6,326 bases of DNA, taken from NCBI GenBank assembly GCA_947624845.1, contig CANQMB010000064.1, positions 1 to 6,326 on the forward strand, written 5' to 3'. The DNA comes from an uncultured Bacilli bacterium (GTDB lineage Bacteria; Bacillota_I; Bacilli_A; RF39; UBA660). Shown one piece after another: positions 5,016 to 6,326 of this stretch. The translations under genes and the position numbers were made by a program. Below the pieces are notes generated by a model that saw only the letters and a list, made by a program, of their open reading frames with translations, did no database searches and was not told the DNA's origin. How positions within the stretch are numbered: the stretch's first letter is position 1; each line of letters starts with the position of its first letter.

Positions 5016-6326
5016 ATCGTTTCCAATCCTTCTTCCTTTTTATTTTCTTTTTCCTCTTTTTTCTCTTTTAATTTGGACGCTATAACTGTGCTAGCAACTC
5101 CTGTCGTAGCACCGATGATTCCTGGAGTTATATAATCATTCATAACATTAGAATTTGTATCAATCCCTGTTTTCGGTATTGGTTCATATTCATGAACTGG
5201 TGTTTGGGTAGTTGGAGTAATTATTGGCTGTGACTCTTGAGAGGCAGGAATTTCTGATGGTTCAGGAATTGTCGATGGTTCAGGAGTATTCGATATACTC
5301 GGTGTTTCTGGTTGAATTGTATTTACTGGAGTTGAAGTTCCTCCAACATTATAATTTTGTGTTCCTCCACTAGGAGGAATTGGATTTGATGGTGTGATTC
5401 CAGGATTCGGTGTAGGTGATGCTGGTGTTGCTGGACCAACTTGTATATCGCCAAGATCTGGTACAGGCGGTTGATTGTTTTCTTGAACTATAGCAATTGG
5501 AACTACTGGCTCTGAAGCTGGAATCGAAGGAGTTGCCCCTGGAAGTCCAACTGGAGTTTTTGCCGTTGGAATTGCTGGAGTCTCTCCAATAGTTGGTCCT
5601 GCAATTGCTGGAGTCTCTCCAATAGTTGGTCCTGCAATTGCTGGAGTCTCCCCAACAGTTGGTCCTGTAATTGCAGGAGTTTCCCCAATTGTTGGTCCCA
5701 CAATTGTTGGAGTTTCTCCGACTGTCGGTCCTTTAATTGTTGGCACATTTGTAACACTCGCTCCCCCTGGTGTAGCAGAAACAACTGGAGGTATTTTCGC
5801 CGTTGAAGGAATTGGTGTTCCATCAGCTAAAGCTCCTGGTAAAGATAAATTCTCTCCGATGACCGTATTAGAAGTCGTTGAAGGAATAGTAGTTCCCGTT
5901 GTTGTTGGCGATGAGACCTGTGCCATACTCGATGTTGCCTCTGAAGCTGACGATACTACTTCTGAAGTCGTTGAAGCTGTCGCTGTTGGAGAAGCAACTG
6001 TACTTTGGGTAAAAGTCGATTTTGGTGAAGCCATATTACCAACTTGTCCACTACCACCAGCTTTATAGGCACTATATCCTTTCTTCAATGCATCTAAATT
6101 ATATACATTTCCATCTATAGCTTTTCCTGTTGTTGGATTTACAAGTGTAGTGTTTCCATCCGATGTTCGTACTTTAATAAAAGTTTCCCCCATTCGATTT
6201 CCAGAATTATTTTTAACAGCATGCTCACCAAAGACTTCAAAATCTTTGATTCCTCCTGTATCCTGTGAAATCGAATTCATGATATCATCCATTGAATTTG
6301 CCGCTCCTCCACTACCTCCTGATGGT
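5012..6326 (-). CDS. Repeat-containing Thr/Pro/Ser-rich surface protein with IPKTG sorting signal (5' end outside window)
   Basis: The first in-window ATG is at 6292, but the frame stays open to the edge and encodes a Gly/Ser linker (PSGGSGGAANS) before it. No signal peptide is visible, so I treat the gene as partial, with about 437 residues seen. Numbering from Met 6292: 1-80 is a small globular-looking region (FEVFGEHAVKNNSGNRMGETFIKVRT, then LVNPTTGKAIDGNVYNLDALKKGYSAYK). Residues 85-170 are Ser/Thr-rich, and 188-242 are five 11-residue GPTxGETPxIx repeats. Residues 243-365 are Pro/Thr-rich stalk. IPKTG (372-376) is followed by a weakly hydrophobic segment (387-408) and a long Lys/Glu tail. 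IPKTG is an LPXTG-like sorting motif, so the protein is probably wall-anchored, perhaps by the sortase two genes downstream. The GGA GGA codons before ATG 6292 resemble a ribosome site, so a start there is not fully excluded. The stop overlaps the DUF4176 start. Confidence 0.8.
   Translation of the reverse strand, partial: PSGGSGGAANSMDDIMNSISQDTGGIKDFEVFGEHAVKNNSGNRMGETFIKVRTSDGNTTLVNPTTGKAIDGNVYNLDALKKGYSAYKAGGSGQVGNMASPKSTFTQSTVASPTATASTTSEVVSSASEATSSMAQVSSPTTTGTTIPSTTSNTVIGENLSLPGALADGTPIPSTAKIPPVVSATPGGASVTNVPTIKGPTVGETPTIVGPTIGETPAITGPTVGETPAIAGPTIGETPAIAGPTIGETPAIPTAKTPVGLPGATPSIPASEPVVPIAIVQENNQPPVPDLGDIQVGPATPASPTPNPGITPSNPIPPSGGTQNYNVGGTSTPVNTIQPETPSISNTPEPSTIPEPSEIPASQESQPIITPTTQTPVHEYEPIPKTGIDTNSNVMNDYITPGIIGATTGVASTVIASKLKEKKEEKENKKEEGLETI
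5567..5731 (-). repeat. Five tandem 33-bp repeats encoding GPT[V/I]GETPxIx
   Basis: Units lie at 5567-5599, 5600-5632, 5633-5665, 5666-5698 and 5699-5731, each ending in GGTCC on the plus strand. The two at 5567-5632 are nearly identical and similarity falls towards 5731, with a degenerate partial copy beyond (protein VPTIK). The period is exactly 11 codons, so the copy number can change without a frameshift. The repeats form part of the extended stalk of the surface protein. Confidence 0.92.

Noticed and set aside
5567..5731. CRISPR array
   Set aside because: The repeats are directly tandem without spacers, in frame and translated within a surface protein.
5503..5823. Minus-strand 106-codon frame with a periodic Leu/Gln pattern resembling a coiled coil
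   Set aside because: It lies entirely inside the surface-protein gene in another frame. The periodicity is only the 33-bp repeat read out of frame, and it has no signal of its own.
5859..6068. Plus-strand open frame rich in Val/Ala/Glu
   Set aside because: Antisense of the Ser/Thr-rich stalk; its composition follows from the codons of the real gene.

Overview
The window looks like the genome of a low-GC, walled, Gram-positive bacterium (Bacillota). It is AT-rich, has strong AGGAGG-type ribosome sites, an AsnRS gene under a T-box riboswitch, two proteins with sortase-type sorting signals, a sortase and a penicillin-binding-type carboxypeptidase. TGA is used as a stop (lipoprotein gene and the repeat-rich surface protein) and Trp is TGG, so the genetic code is the standard one, not the Mollicute code. 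An uncultured gut member of the Bacilli would fit, but the species cannot be named from this sequence. Every gene I can support is on the minus strand, so transcription runs from high to low coordinates.

Read in the direction of transcription, the window opens with a three-gene cassette. A Thr/Pro/Ser-rich surface protein (5012-6326, its N-terminus outside the window) carries five 11-residue repeats and an IPKTG sorting signal. It overlaps by four bases (ATGA) a DUF4176-family gene (4698-5015). An 8-bp hairpin (4670-4690) separates that gene from a class B sortase (3865-4653). The sortase has the catalytic His and Cys but Tyr where the family has Arg. The cassette plausibly encodes a wall-anchored protein, a small accessory protein and the anchoring enzyme. 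DUF4176 hints at type VII secretion.

The sortase gene ends 11 bases before a good sigma-A-type promoter (3824-3853) that drives a textbook T-box leader (about 3590-3817) with an AAC (Asn) specifier, then asnS (2197-3576). A small lipoprotein of unknown function (1597-2142) follows 54 bases later, probably cotranscribed and possibly also from its own weak promoter, and ends at an intrinsic terminator (1565-1595).

A separate unit follows. A near-consensus promoter (1467-1495), with a 20-bp perfect palindrome upstream (1528-1547), reads a secreted beta-helix-like protein with an NPDTA sorting signal (387-1424). That gene ends at a terminator (344-382). The last gene is the N-terminal part of a D-alanyl-D-alanine carboxypeptidase (1-289), which runs off the left edge. 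Most of the window therefore concerns the cell surface, with asnS as the housekeeping exception.
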